Both the position numbers and the translations under genes were made by a program. From Parahaliea aestuarii (GTDB lineage: Bacteria; Pseudomonadota; Gammaproteobacteria; Pseudomonadales; Halieaceae): a stretch of 64,000 nucleotides of DNA. Where the stretch lies: NCBI RefSeq assembly GCF_008064635.1, contig NZ_VRYZ01000001.1, positions 620,001 to 684,000 of the forward strand, in the 5' to 3' direction. Below the pieces are notes generated by a model. It searched no databases. It saw only the letters and a list, made by a program, of their open reading frames with translations, and was not told where the DNA came from. This document shows, piece after piece, positions 9,768 to 19,050 of this stretch; the first letter of the stretch is position 1, and every line of letters starts with the position of its first letter.

Positions 9768-9792
9768 TCACAACGCCTTTTGGGCGTTGTGA
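9768..9792 (+). terminator. Perfect 10-bp hairpin after the EAL gene
   Basis: TCACAACGCC and GGCGTTGTGA form a perfect 10-bp stem with a five-base loop, 35 bp after the stop codon at 9732. No U-tract follows, so termination here is uncertain. Confidence 0.4.
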
Positions 9793-9911
9793 CCCTTCAG
9801 GCTTCGCCGCTGCGCGGCTCGTTACAAATCGCTCTCGCGTTTTGTGAACCTGGTTACGCTCGCGGCGCTGCCGCTCGCAAAAGAACAAAGCCAGCACTCC
9901 GCCGGTCCAAC

Positions 9912-9941
9912 AAAAAAGGCCACCCGATGGGTGGCCTTTTT
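9912..9941. terminator. Bidirectional rho-independent terminator
   Basis: The 8-bp stem GGCCACCC/GGGTGGCC with a GAT loop is flanked by six A on the left and five T on the right. It would terminate the signalling operon on the plus strand and also act on the minus strand. Confidence 0.8.
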
Positions 9942-9949
9942 CGTCCGGG

Positions 9950-10687
9950 CACCGGACAAGGGCGAGTTGGAGGAACTGGTTCAACTGATAAGCCAGCGCG
10001 TCGGCCGCAGCCTCGAGCGCCAAGGCTCGCTGGAACAGGACACCGAGAGTGCCTGGCTGGACCTCGACCCCGCCGAGGATACCGATGCCATGCCACAGAT
10101 CCTGGGCAGCTCCATCTCCTACCGCATAGCCGTTGGCTCACAGCAAGGCCAGAAAGCGTTCATGATCCGCACTATCCGCCCGCTGGAGCGACCTGATCCT
10201 GGTTTGGAGCGGGTCGCCAAGGCCAACGGATTTTCCCTGCATGCCGGTGTGAGTTGCGAAGGGCATCGCCAGGTTGGCCGCCCTGGTACCCAAACCAAGA
10301 GTCAACCTCACCCGCTTCCATGGCGCCCTGGCACCGAACCATCGCTGGCGAGGGCTCGTCACGCCAGCGAGACGCGGGAAAGGCGTCAAGTCCAACTCCA
10401 ACACAGAAGTCCGCACACCCGCCGAGCGCCATGCCGCAATGACCTGGGCTCAACGGCTAAAGCGTGTTTTCAACATCGACATCGAGGTCTGCAGTCTTTG
10501 TGGCGGATCTGTCAGGGTCATCGCATGTATCGAGGACCAGGACGTCATCGATCGGATACTGGATCACCTGCGCCAGAAAGAACGGGAAACACCGACTAGA
10601 CCATTGCTGGTGCCACCGACCAGAGCGCCACCTGGAACGTTGTCACTTTTCGCTGGGAAGGATTCCAGACCAACAGCAACCCACTAG
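9950..10687 (+). pseudogene. Decayed IS91-family transposase
   Basis: Two frames together match the C-terminal half of IS91-type (Y2) transposases. The first (about 9950-10265) includes ISYRIAVGSQQGQKAF and ANGFSLHAGV. The second (from about 10270) has LAALVPKPRVNLTRFHG, then MTWAQRLKRVFNIDIEVC and the CSLCGGSVRVIA cysteine motif near the end. The join loses about 50 residues of the family and shifts frame. The N-terminal catalytic part is missing too. The element cannot be active; it may have mediated loss of the island's integrase (inference). Confidence 0.85.
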
Positions 10688-11033
10688 CAAGGACGCCAGT
10701 GAACACCGCATGGCATGAACTGTTGCGTGCTCGCGTCCAGGTTTGAACGGATATGAATGGCATACCAAACGCCGCGAACAGGATTTTCGGGTCAATAGAT
10801 AGAAACTTCGACAGGTCTGCAGGTCCAGTCGACACAATCAGCGAGGATGTCTACTCTCGATAGGCAGTTAATATGTCCTATACTTGCACCGCAATGTGAT
10901 TTACCGCGACGGCAAGTAGCGGGCGGATAGCTTGCTGCCCTTTACGGCATTCAACAGTGAAGGCCCGGAGCAGCTCTGGGACTAGATGGATCGCTAAGAG
11001 CAGCTGAACGGTGGCAAGGTCCTCGAGCTAAAG
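10688..11033. other. Island right margin, no intact gene
   Basis: It contains the right copy of the 70-bp repeat, followed by about 150 bp (10885-11033). A plus frame there reads like broken coding sequence (YRDGK, stop, then LLPFTAFNSEGPEQLWD, stop). I do not recognise a family. The stretch ends at the right attachment site. Confidence 0.45.
10817..10887 (+). repeat. Right copy of imperfect 70-bp direct repeat
   Basis: Same orientation as 3437-3507, with TCTGCAGGTCCAGTCGACA shared exactly and scattered substitutions after that. TATACT is kept at 10879-10884, but no gene follows here. Confidence 0.7.
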
Positions 11034-11068
11034 GGGGTCGGTGGTTCAAGTCCACCCGTAGCTACCAC
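11034..11068 (+). repeat. attR: 35-bp tRNA-Met 3' fragment
   Basis: Exact copy of 2816-2850, without the 5' half of the tRNA. It marks the right end of the island. A T-rich stretch just after it (11069-11095) was probably the original downstream sequence of the tRNA gene. Confidence 0.9.
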
Positions 11069-11212
11069 TTTATTTTCTGTTTTTACCCTTTTAATTCAAC
11101 GAGTTAGCCTGAACTTTTCTGAACCTGACAGGAATGTAATCTTGTCGGGCGTAGTGCGTTATACAATCCAGTGTGTCGTTCAATAACATGCATTACATGG
11201 ATAGGGTGCACG

Positions 11213-12845
11213 ATGCCGACAATAAGAAAAGCGCTGTCTGACGAACACACAACGCCGCACTGGGCGAAATTGACGCCCTCCCTCCTTGTCTTTGTGCTGA
11301 CGGCCGCAATGACCGCCTGCAGTGATGGCGGGAGTAGCGCCGGAGGGGCTACGGCGAATCCGGACGTTGAGGAGAATGTGAGCGTCAACGGTCAACTGTC
11401 TCCGCCCGTGATTGAGGGATTGGAGTTTCGGATTCCAACCACCCGCGGGACAACAGATGTCTCGGGGACATTTCTCTTTCAGCCCGGGGAGACGGTCGAA
11501 TTCCGCTTGGGAGACTCGGTGCTGGGCTCGGGCGGCGCAGTTTGGTGGCGTGAGTCTCAATTTCCAGCAGCTACCGCGAGTTTTTGCCTACGGGGGTGGC
11601 TTGCGCTCGGTGATGGAGCAACTGGAACGCCCCTTGATGAAACTCGAGGTGGCACTTGCCGCGCAGTGGCAACTGGAAGGGACGGCGCCTCAGGATAGGG
11701 GCATTCGCCTGAGTCGGCAGGCACGCGTTGAATACATCGCTGAGAGCGACCAGTCGATCCTTGCGACGACGCGTACGGAGCGGCTCCATGACTCGCAGGG
11801 CAACCTGATATCCACGGCGACCTATAGCGGGAACGGTCACCTGCAGCGCCGCACTGACTACACCTACGACGCCGGTGGCTACAGAGTTTCCAGTGAGGGG
11901 GACTCCAACGGTGATGGTCTGCTGGATTTTCGTTCCAGTACTACACGGGATTTTTCCGGTAATGCGACCTCATCGCTCAATCACTATGGAGAAGCGCTCC
12001 AGAGTGTGGATCGTACGGATACGATGTTCAATCATCGGGGCTTGCAGGTGCGCAGTGAAATGGATCGAGGGAATGATGGTTCGATCGACGCTTTTTATTT
12101 GACGCAGTATGGGAGCAATGACCTCTCTGTGCGCAGTGAGGCCGATACCGACGGCGACGGTGTGGTCGACGAAGTGATCACCCGGGCATACGATGCCGAG
12201 GATCGATTGATTCGCAGCACCTACCAGGGCGCGGGCTTCGATCTGCATCGAGCCACCGCAGGACGCCCACCGACACTGGGGTACAGCGCAATGGATGCTT
12301 TCGATCCCACGAGCCCTTACCCGGAAACGACAGCCGGCTTCGGTGTGGTGGGTACTCAGGTAGAGCCCGGATTACGGACCACTACCTTCGAGTGGAATAG
12401 CGATGATTTCCTGGTACGCAGGTCTTCCGACCTGGACAACGACGGACAAACAGACGAGGTTACGACGTTTAGCTACGACGCAGGCAGGCTGGTCGCCTGG
12501 AGTTACGACAGGGCTGGTGACGGTCAGAGCGAGTCGTATGCAAGCTACACCTACAATGATCAGGGCCACCTGATTCGAGTCGATCAGGTCGATGGACGCT
12601 TTGGCTTTCCCATGGAAGAACAGCGTCAGATAGCCTATGACGGGGCAGGGCGGGTGGCCCGCATCGTCGTGTCCAGTAATGGCTCCGGCGTCAACGACGG
12701 CGAACAGCTCTTCAGCTATGACGCCCTGGGCAATGTCAGCGACATCAGCTTCGACAGTGACGGGGGTGGCCAGCCGGACACACGCTCAATAACCACCTGG
12801 GAACCGAGTTTTCGGCTCGATGACTGGGCTCCCTATCGTTACTAA
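11213..12845 (+). pseudogene. Frameshifted YD/RHS-like repeat lipoprotein
   Basis: ATG 11213 opens a frame with a lipoprotein-type signal (LLVFVLTAAMTAC) and a domain ending VEFRLGDSVLGSGG. The homologous continuation is in the next frame from about 11550 to the stop at 12845. That part has at least six repeats of the form D-x-D-x-DG followed by a Tyr-Asp or similar turn (DTDGDGVVDEV, DLDNDGQTDEV), resembling YD/RHS repeats with calcium-type loops. The shift lies between about 11532 and 11560. Either a genuine pseudogene or a sequencing error. It is the first chromosomal gene after the island, with its upstream region next to attR. Confidence 0.7.
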
Positions 12846-12912
12846 GGCAGTTTCTTGTGTGAGCGATGCCTGCTTGACACTTCGCGGCTCACTTTTCCTC
12901 CGCAAATCAGCG

Positions 12913-13689
12913 TCAGTAAACCAGGTCCCGGTAGGCTTGCCAGGTGGCATGCCCCAGTACGGGGAAGATCAACACCATCGCGATCAGTCCGGTGGCGAAG
13001 CCCACTATCACCAGGCCGGTGACTACCACGGCCCAGACCGCCATCGCCGGCGCGTCGCGCAGGCTGACCTGCAGGCTCGTGTGCATGGCGGTACTGGCAT
13101 CCACGTGGCGGTCGACAATCATCGGCACTGTCACCACCGACAGCGTGAAGACCAGCAACGCCAGCAGCGCGCCGCTGCCGATGTAGGCCGTTAATTGCGG
13201 GACGCTCAGTCGCAGCATGACATCGCCCCACACCGTTGTTGTGACCGCCGGGGCAACCTCGCCCAGGGCAAAATACAGGATGCTTGCGGATAGCGTGAAC
13301 CAGACCAGCGAGACCAGCAGCAGGATCTGGGCGAACTCTGTCAGACCCTTCCGGTTGCGGCGCAAGGGTGCCAGGGAATCCTCAAAGCCACCGGGTTCAC
13401 CACAGTCGCGGCGCCGGGACAACTCGCAGAGGCCCGCGGTAATCACCGGCCCGACAAGCAGGAAGCCCGAGGCCATGGCGGCGATGAAATACGGGTGTCG
13501 CCCATAGGCGAGGATCAGCGCACCCAGCCCTGAAACCAGGGCCCCCCACGCAAGGCTTGCCAGGGGCTGGTGCAACAGGTCCTGCCAGCCTCGCCCCAGC
13601 CAGACCAGCGGTCGGGTCATTGGGACGCGGTGAATCCGGTATTGTGCGACGTTTCCAGAGTGGTGGGTTGAACGGCTGTAAGTGGCCAT
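12913..13689 (-). CDS. DUF2189 family membrane protein
   Basis: A 258-residue protein with about six hydrophobic segments (for example SLAWGALVSGLGALILAYG and ILLLVSLVWFTLSASILYFAL), matching DUF2189 inner-membrane proteins in length and in the motif PVITAGLCELSRRRD. The start at ATG 13689 has GGGAGG 8 bp upstream. Function is unknown. It is transcribed alone, with no close partner. Confidence 0.8.
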   Translation of the reverse strand: MATYSRSTHHSGNVAQYRIHRVPMTRPLVWLGRGWQDLLHQPLASLAWGALVSGLGALILAYGRHPYFIAAMASGFLLVGPVITAGLCELSRRRDCGEPGGFEDSLAPLRRNRKGLTEFAQILLLVSLVWFTLSASILYFALGEVAPAVTTTVWGDVMLRLSVPQLTAYIGSGALLALLVFTLSVVTVPMIVDRHVDASTAMHTSLQVSLRDAPAMAVWAVVVTGLVIVGFATGLIAMVLIFPVLGHATWQAYRDLVY

Positions 13690-13895
13690 GGGTAGAGCCT
13701 CCCGCGGAGAAACTCCGCAGTAGCGGCGACAGGCCGGCGCTGTTCAGTCAGTGGCGAAGCATTTGCGAGTACGACTGTAGCTCGCCTGCCGCCCGGGTCG
13801 CGCGCGGGAGATACCCGCGCAGAGTGGTCATGTCATCTAAAGGTATAGATGGTTATGGTGCCGGCTGCAAGGCCGGCGCCCCGGAATCGAAACCG

Positions 13896-14384
13896 TCAGC
13901 CAGCCCGGGCAATCGTCGCAAAGGCGTCGATCACTTCCTGCGGCGCCTGTACCAGCTCCACCAGCACACCCTCGCTGCCGATGGGGAATTCCTCGTTGCC
14001 CTTGGGGTGAATGAAGGTGATGTCGTGACCGGCGGCGCCGGGGCGAATGCCGCCGGGCGTAAAGCGTACGCCCTGGGCCGTCAGCCATTCCACAGCGGCG
14101 GGCAGGTCGTCGATCCACAGGCCGACGTGGTTCAGGGCCGGCTCGTTGACGCGCGGCTTCTTGTCCGGGTCGATGGGTTGCATCAGGTCGACCTCGACTT
14201 TCAGCGGGCCCTCGCCGGCTTCGCAGATATCCTCGTCGACGTTTTCCTTTTCGCTGGTGTAGGAGTGGGAAAAGGTCAGTCCCAGGGTGTCGACCCAGAA
14301 CCTGCGCAGTTTGGCTTTGTCGAGACCGCCGACGGCAATCTGCTGGACACCGAGGACTTTGAACGGACGGGAGGTGGAAGACAC
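13896..14384 (-). CDS. VOC-superfamily (glyoxalase-like) protein
   Basis: About 162 residues from a GTG at 14384 that has AGGAG 7 bp upstream; no ATG fits as well. Paired beta-alpha-beta-beta-beta modules of the vicinal-oxygen-chelate fold are visible. Candidate metal ligands lie in [20 protein letters not shown] and VLVELVQAP near the end. It could be a lyase, dioxygenase or epimerase; the sequence does not decide. Confidence 0.8.
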   Translation of the reverse strand: MSSTSRPFKVLGVQQIAVGGLDKAKLRRFWVDTLGLTFSHSYTSEKENVDEDICEAGEGPLKVEVDLMQPIDPDKKPRVNEPALNHVGLWIDDLPAAVEWLTAQGVRFTPGGIRPGAAGHDITFIHPKGNEEFPIGSEGVLVELVQAPQEVIDAFATIARAG

Positions 14385-14637
14385 GGCTTGGCTCCTGTGT
14401 TTTGGACAGTGGAATTTGCCGGGCATTCTACCCTATTCAATGAGGGGCGCTGCAAAACCGCACACATGTTGTGAGTACCCGATCTCCCGCTTCGCTCCCG
14501 GTATCGATACCTGACAATATCGGCCGGATGCTGTCGAATGCGACAATAGCGAATCGACCACTAAGTGGAAGCGTCATGCCGGGGAGGCTGGCCAGTGCGC
14601 CATGTCATGGCGCAAAACCACTGCAAGGAGATGCCGT

Positions 14638-15282
14638 ATGTCCGGGTTTGTTGTCACCACGTTTGATTGGGTACCCGCAATGCCGAGGGGTTTTGTACGG
14701 GATATCCGTGCCTGCTGGGCCCTCGAGGAGGCAGGCCTTCCCTACCGCGTCGAGGGTACATCGTTCGAGAACCGGTCTGTTGATCACTTCTCGCGCCAGC
14801 CCTTCAACCAGGTGCCCTGGCTGAGCGATGGCGAAACCACGATATTCGAAAGCGGCGCGATCCTGCTCTACCTGGCGGAACGCAGCGAGCTGTTGATGCC
14901 TCACAGCCACCGCAATCAGGTTATCGAATGGCTTTTTGCGGCACTGAATTCCGTTGAAATGGCGAGCCTGCCCTGGTCGCTGTTCAAGTTCTCCGGGAAG
15001 GCGGAGGACGCACCGGCCAATAGAACCATCGAGGATTTTCTTACCGCGCGGCTGCGGCAGATGGAGGCGGTGCTGGCTGGCCGGGAGTGGCTGGCTGGGG
15101 CATTCTCCATTGCCGACATTGCCATGGTGGATGTGTTGCGGCTGGTCGATCGCTTCGACGGGCTGGCAGGCTTCGCGAATTGCCGCCAGTATGTCCGGCG
15201 CGGCACGGAGCGTCCCGCTTTCCTCAAAGCACATGCGGACCAGATTGCATTCTTTGCCGAAGCGGACAAATCCCGGCATTGA
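14638..15282 (+). CDS. Glutathione S-transferase family protein
   Basis: A 214-residue protein. The N-terminal thioredoxin-like domain (about 1-85) contains FNQVPWLSDGETTIFESGAI, the glutathione-binding cis-Pro and Glu-Ser turn. The C-terminal helical domain follows, with ADIAMVDVLRLVDRF near the usual N-capping motif. ATG 14638 has AAGGAG 7 bp upstream; an upstream ATG at 14602 lacks support. It is cytosolic, with substrate unknown, and divergent from the VOC gene. Confidence 0.88.
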   Translation: MSGFVVTTFDWVPAMPRGFVRDIRACWALEEAGLPYRVEGTSFENRSVDHFSRQPFNQVPWLSDGETTIFESGAILLYLAERSELLMPHSHRNQVIEWLFAALNSVEMASLPWSLFKFSGKAEDAPANRTIEDFLTARLRQMEAVLAGREWLAGAFSIADIAMVDVLRLVDRFDGLAGFANCRQYVRRGTERPAFLKAHADQIAFFAEADKSRH

Positions 15283-15332
15283 AATCAGTACGGCCAACCT
15301 GCTGCTGACCGAAGTCATCCGGCCCGCTGCGC

Positions 15333-17036
15333 CTAGTGACGCTGATAAATGGTGACGCCACCCACCACAGTGCGCACCACCTGAAGGTCGCGCAGGTCGG
15401 CCGGATCACCCAGCGGGTCGCCATCCAGCACCACCAGGTCGGCGTACTTGCCAACCTCCAGCGAGCCCAGTTCGTCTTCGCGGAAGATCTGCCAGGCGGC
15501 GTCGATGGTCATGGCACGCAGGGCGTCCATGGCCGGTACCCGCTCATCGGCGCCGATCACCTGGCCGCTGGTGGATACACGGTTTACGGTACTCCACAGC
15601 AGCAGGATGGGGTCCATTGGCACCACCGGGGAATCCAGGTGGACGCTGTAGCGCAGACCGCGCTCGCCCGCCGAACGTGTGGGGCTGATATGCATGGCGC
15701 GTTCTGGGCCGATGAAGATGTCCCGGTGACGGTCACCCCAGTAGTAGGTGTGTGCGGAGAAGAAGCTCGGCGTGATACCCAGTCGCTTCATGGCGTCCAG
15801 CTGGTCGTCCCGGGCCATTTGCGAGTGGATCAGAATCAGGCGGGGGTCCTCGACCGGGTGTGCCTGCTGAGCTTTTTCAAAGGCGTAGATCACATCGTCG
15901 ATGGCGCCGTCGCCGTTGGCGTGAATGGCCATCTGGATGCCGGCGCGATGAATTTCAGCGACGATATCCGCCAGTTTCTCACGCTCGAACGTGGGGTAGC
16001 CGCGGTAGTTTTCATCCTCCCGGAAGGGGGTGTGATAGGGGTGGGACAGATAGCCGGTATAGCCCTGAATGCTGCCATCGGACACGATCTTGATGGTGTC
16101 GGCGTGGAACCACTCGCTCTCCATCGCGGCGACGTCAATCTCCCCGCTCAGTACCTGCGGCCCGATCATCTTGTAGAAAGGCCAGATTTCCAGGCGGAAC
16201 GGAATGTAGCCAATGCGCGATGCCAGTTGCAGCCCCTCCAGTACCCCTTTGTCGACCCCGCCGCTCTGGGCGGTGGTAACACCCTTGCTGGCATAGTCGG
16301 CGATGGCGGTATCGAGCATGGTGAGGATTTCCCCGACCGAGAAGTCCATGCCCAGCGCCTGCACCGGTGCCATGGCGGTTTCTTCCAGCAGGCCGGTCAG
16401 TTCACCGCTGTCGCGGTCGTGAACGATCACGCCGCCCTCGGGGTTGGGCGAATCCCTGTCGATGCCCGCCAGTTCCAGGGCGCGACTGTTCGCCACGCCC
16501 ATGTGGCCGGAGACGTGGGTGACAAAGATGGGGTGCTCGGTGGAGACGGCGTCCAGCTCTTCCCGGGTGGGGTGGCGGTGTTCGGCAATCAGCGTGTCGT
16601 CATAGCCCAGCGCCAGTACCCACTGACCCGGTTCGCGCCCGGCGGCAAAGGTTCGCAGGGCCTGTTGGATATCGTCGATGGAGCGGATAGTGCCGATGGG
16701 CGGGCTGTTCAGGTCGACGGTGACGGCCGCGACGCCGGTGCCAGGGAAGTGGCCGTGGGCGTCGATAAAGCCGGGCAGCAGGGTCTTGCCCCCGAGGTCG
16801 TGCACCTCGGCCTCTTCGAGGTAGGGGGCCATGTCGCTGTCGTCGCCCACGGCGACAATACGATCTTCCCTGACTGCGATGGCGGATGCGATGCGGTTCT
16901 GCCCGTCCATGGTGAGTACCTGGCCATTGCGGAATACCTGGACATCGGGTGGCGTGGGGCGGCCCAGGGTAAAGAAGGCGGTGATCGCCAGCAGGGCAAT
17001 CAGTACAAACAGGGTAAGCAGCAGTTTTTTCAGCAA
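15333..17036 (-). CDS. Membrane-anchored amidohydrolase (YtcJ-like)
   Basis: About 567 residues from a TTG at 17036 preceded by AGGGAG at 8 bp; ATGs at 17057 and 17069 are in frame but lack a ribosome-binding site. One N-terminal hydrophobic helix (LLLTLFVLIALLAITAFF) suggests a membrane-anchored or exported enzyme. The metal-site HxH is in GFIDAHGHFPG, with further motifs DGSIQGYTG, AIHANGDGAIDDV and HSQMARDD. It ends in the usual EVGKYADLVVLDGDP of the amidohydrolase-3 family. Substrate is unknown. It stands alone, with 253 bp to the divergent channel gene. Confidence 0.88.
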   Translation of the reverse strand: MLKKLLLTLFVLIALLAITAFFTLGRPTPPDVQVFRNGQVLTMDGQNRIASAIAVREDRIVAVGDDSDMAPYLEEAEVHDLGGKTLLPGFIDAHGHFPGTGVAAVTVDLNSPPIGTIRSIDDIQQALRTFAAGREPGQWVLALGYDDTLIAEHRHPTREELDAVSTEHPIFVTHVSGHMGVANSRALELAGIDRDSPNPEGGVIVHDRDSGELTGLLEETAMAPVQALGMDFSVGEILTMLDTAIADYASKGVTTAQSGGVDKGVLEGLQLASRIGYIPFRLEIWPFYKMIGPQVLSGEIDVAAMESEWFHADTIKIVSDGSIQGYTGYLSHPYHTPFREDENYRGYPTFEREKLADIVAEIHRAGIQMAIHANGDGAIDDVIYAFEKAQQAHPVEDPRLILIHSQMARDDQLDAMKRLGITPSFFSAHTYYWGDRHRDIFIGPERAMHISPTRSAGERGLRYSVHLDSPVVPMDPILLLWSTVNRVSTSGQVIGADERVPAMDALRAMTIDAAWQIFREDELGSLEVGKYADLVVLDGDPLGDPADLRDLQVVRTVVGGVTIYQRH

Positions 17037-17289
17037 GTGGGTATCTCCCTGTGGCATTGCTCGCGGCATCGACCGGTGCACGTCGGTTGGTGTGGTGCAT
17101 GCTAACACCGCGAAGGGGGCGGCAAGTGCCAGCCAGGCGACAAACCGTGGGATGGGCGCCGGAACTCCCGCCCGGGCTAAAAAACTGAACGCGACTGTTC
17201 GGCTGTGCAAGCGCGGTCTGATTGCCTAGAATCTGGCGACCGCCCCGCGGCTGCGGGGGGCCCGTTAGCCAACTTCCCGATAGAGAACC

Positions 17290-18117
17290 ATGTCACCTAC
17301 AACCGATGTATTGCAGGCCCGTTTCGAGCGCCTGCGCAGTAACAAACTGTTTGAATTGCTGGTGATCAGCATCATCCTGATGTCGGCCCTGCTCATCGGC
17401 GCCAAGACCTACTCGCTGCCGCCGCTGGCCAATCAGCTGGTGCTGATCCTGGATTGGGGCATTACCCTGTTTTTTCTGGTGGAGATTTCCATCCGCTTCA
17501 TGGGTGAGAGCGACAAGAAGCGCTTCTTCCGCAGTGGCTGGAACGTCTTCGATACCCTGATCGTCGTGGTCAGCCTGATTCCCATCGAGGATTCGGAGCT
17601 GGCGCTGATCGGCCGCCTGGTGCGAATTTTCCGGGTGCTGCGTATGGTCTCCATTATTCCCGAATTGCGCACCCTGCTGAACTCGCTGCTGGCGGCGCTG
17701 CCCCAGCTCGGCTATGTGATGTTGATGATGTTCATCATCTTCTACATCTACGCGGCGGTCGGGACCACCTTCTTTGCCGACATCAACGACACCCTGTGGG
17801 GCGACATCAGCATCAGTCTGCTGACCCTGTTCCGCATCATGACCTTCGAGGACTGGACCGACGTCATGTACGAAACCATGGCGGTCTACCCCCTGAGCTG
17901 GGTGTTTTACCTGAGCTTTATCTTCCTGTCCGCCTTTGCCTTTCTTAATATGATCATCGGCATCGTGGTGAACGTGCTGGAAGAGGAGCAGCAGCGCCAG
18001 GCCCGGGCCGATGCGCTGGCCGCCGGGGAGCCGACGCTGGCGGAGCTGCGCGATGAAATCCGCGGCCTGCAACAGCTATTACAGCAACAGGTGGATCAGC
18101 AGCGTCCCGCTGCCTGA
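17290..18117 (+). CDS. Voltage-gated-type cation channel (ion transporter family)
   Basis: A 275-residue single-domain six-helix channel. S1-S4 occupy about 20-130, with S4 arginines in RLVRIFRVLRMVSII. The pore loop follows with the filter TFEDWTD (185-191), then S6 (LSFIFLSAFAFLNMIIGIVVNVL). A cytoplasmic helix rich in Glu/Gln (LRDEIRGLQQLLQQQVDQQ) should form a four-stranded coiled coil. The architecture is that of bacterial NaChBac-like channels, but the filter is more acidic than the TLESW sodium type, so ion selectivity is open. The downstream porin-like gene starts 12 bp after the stop, so the two are probably co-transcribed. Confidence 0.88.
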   Translation: MSPTTDVLQARFERLRSNKLFELLVISIILMSALLIGAKTYSLPPLANQLVLILDWGITLFFLVEISIRFMGESDKKRFFRSGWNVFDTLIVVVSLIPIEDSELALIGRLVRIFRVLRMVSIIPELRTLLNSLLAALPQLGYVMLMMFIIFYIYAAVGTTFFADINDTLWGDISISLLTLFRIMTFEDWTDVMYETMAVYPLSWVFYLSFIFLSAFAFLNMIIGIVVNVLEEEQQRQARADALAAGEPTLAELRDEIRGLQQLLQQQVDQQRPAA

Positions 18118-18129
18118 GGAGGAGGGGGA

Positions 18130-19050
18130 GTGACGTCGCAAGGTGGTGTATCGATAGCCCTGGTGGTCGCCCTGGCTTTGCTGGCCGGTGTGACGCCCGT
18201 TGCGGCGCAGGAGCTGACGCCGCGCGCCTACTGGCCGGCGCCGGTGGGTACGCAGTTGCTGACCCTGGGTGTCTCTTATACCGACGGCGACACCGTGCCC
18301 GACCCCTCCCTGCCCATCGTCGGCGTGGATTCCGGCATCGTGACGGCCACCGCGGGTTACACCCGGTTCTTTTCCCTGGCCGGCCGCACCGCGAGCTTTT
18401 TCGTCCAGCAGCCTTACTCCGACGGCAATACCCGGGCCGAGCATGAACTCCTCGGCGACCTGGAGCGGGATTACCAGGGGGTGGGGGATATTACGGCGGG
18501 CGTGTCGTTCAACCTGCTGGGAGCACCCGCGATGAACCTGCAGCAGTTTGGCGAATTGCGGCACGCACCGCGCCCCATCCTCGGCGCCAGCTTCAAGGTG
18601 GTTGCGCCGACAGGCAACTACGACACGGACAGGCTGATCAACGTCGGCGCCAATCGCTGGGCGGCCAAGGCTGAACTGGGCTATATCCAGCCGCTGGCGC
18701 CGAGCTGGCTGCTGGAGCTGGATGTGGGGGTATGGGGGTTTGACAACAATAGCGACTTTGTCGGCTACACCCGCGAGCAGGACCCCATCTACTCGGCCCA
18801 GCTACACCTGATCAAGCGCTTCGGGCCGGGCTTCTGGGGTTCAGTCAACCTCAACGGCTACCACGGTGGCCGCAGCACGGTTGGCGGTCGCGAGCTGGAT
18901 GACCTGCAGCGGGACACCAAGGCGGGGTTCACCCTGGTCTTTCCCTTCGCCGGCACACACGCCATCAAAGCCAGTTTCGCTACCGGCTCGGTGAACGACA
19001 GCGATGAGAGTTTTGATGTCTACCAGCTGAGTTATCAGCGGGTATTCTGA
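18130..19050 (+). CDS. Outer-membrane transporter-like protein (MetA-pathway family)
   Basis: A 306-residue protein starting at GTG 18130 after a strong GGAGG. A signal peptide ends in VAAQ (about residue 27). Beta-strand alternation and a C-terminal phenylalanine (YQRVF) indicate an outer-membrane barrel. It resembles the family annotated as putative MetA-pathway of phenol degradation, but that name is historical and no phenol genes are near. The coupling to the ion channel is close (12 bp). It ends directly against the convergent ychF. Confidence 0.75.
   Translation: MTSQGGVSIALVVALALLAGVTPVAAQELTPRAYWPAPVGTQLLTLGVSYTDGDTVPDPSLPIVGVDSGIVTATAGYTRFFSLAGRTASFFVQQPYSDGNTRAEHELLGDLERDYQGVGDITAGVSFNLLGAPAMNLQQFGELRHAPRPILGASFKVVAPTGNYDTDRLINVGANRWAAKAELGYIQPLAPSWLLELDVGVWGFDNNSDFVGYTREQDPIYSAQLHLIKRFGPGFWGSVNLNGYHGGRSTVGGRELDDLQRDTKAGFTLVFPFAGTHAIKASFATGSVNDSDESFDVYQLSYQRVF

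Larger units (their letters stand above)
2816..11068 (+). mobile_element. Genomic island inserted in tRNA-Met, integrase absent
   Basis: The 35 bp 2816-2850 (end of anticodon stem, T-arm, acceptor, CCA plus one base) recur identically at 11034-11068. The bases before the second copy do not match the tRNA. This is the normal footprint of tyrosine-integrase insertion into a tRNA 3' end. The 8.2 kb between holds a three-gene signalling cassette (3730-9732), a decayed IS91-type transposase and non-coding, more AT-rich margins. No integrase or excisionase frame is visible, so the element is probably stranded, or mobilised only in trans. Confidence 0.85.

Noticed and set aside
11034-11068. A second tRNA-Met gene
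   Set aside because: Only the 3' 35 bp are present; the D-arm and anticodon are missing, so it is an att copy.
13845-13890. GC-rich hairpin GCCGGC/GCCGGC as terminator of the VOC gene
   Set aside because: The stem is real, but no T-tract follows on the minus strand, so I did not list it as a terminator.
15336-17105. Long open frame of 589 codons on the plus strand opposite the amidohydrolase
   Set aside because: Only low-complexity Gly/Val/His composition, and the opposite strand carries clear amidohydrolase motifs.
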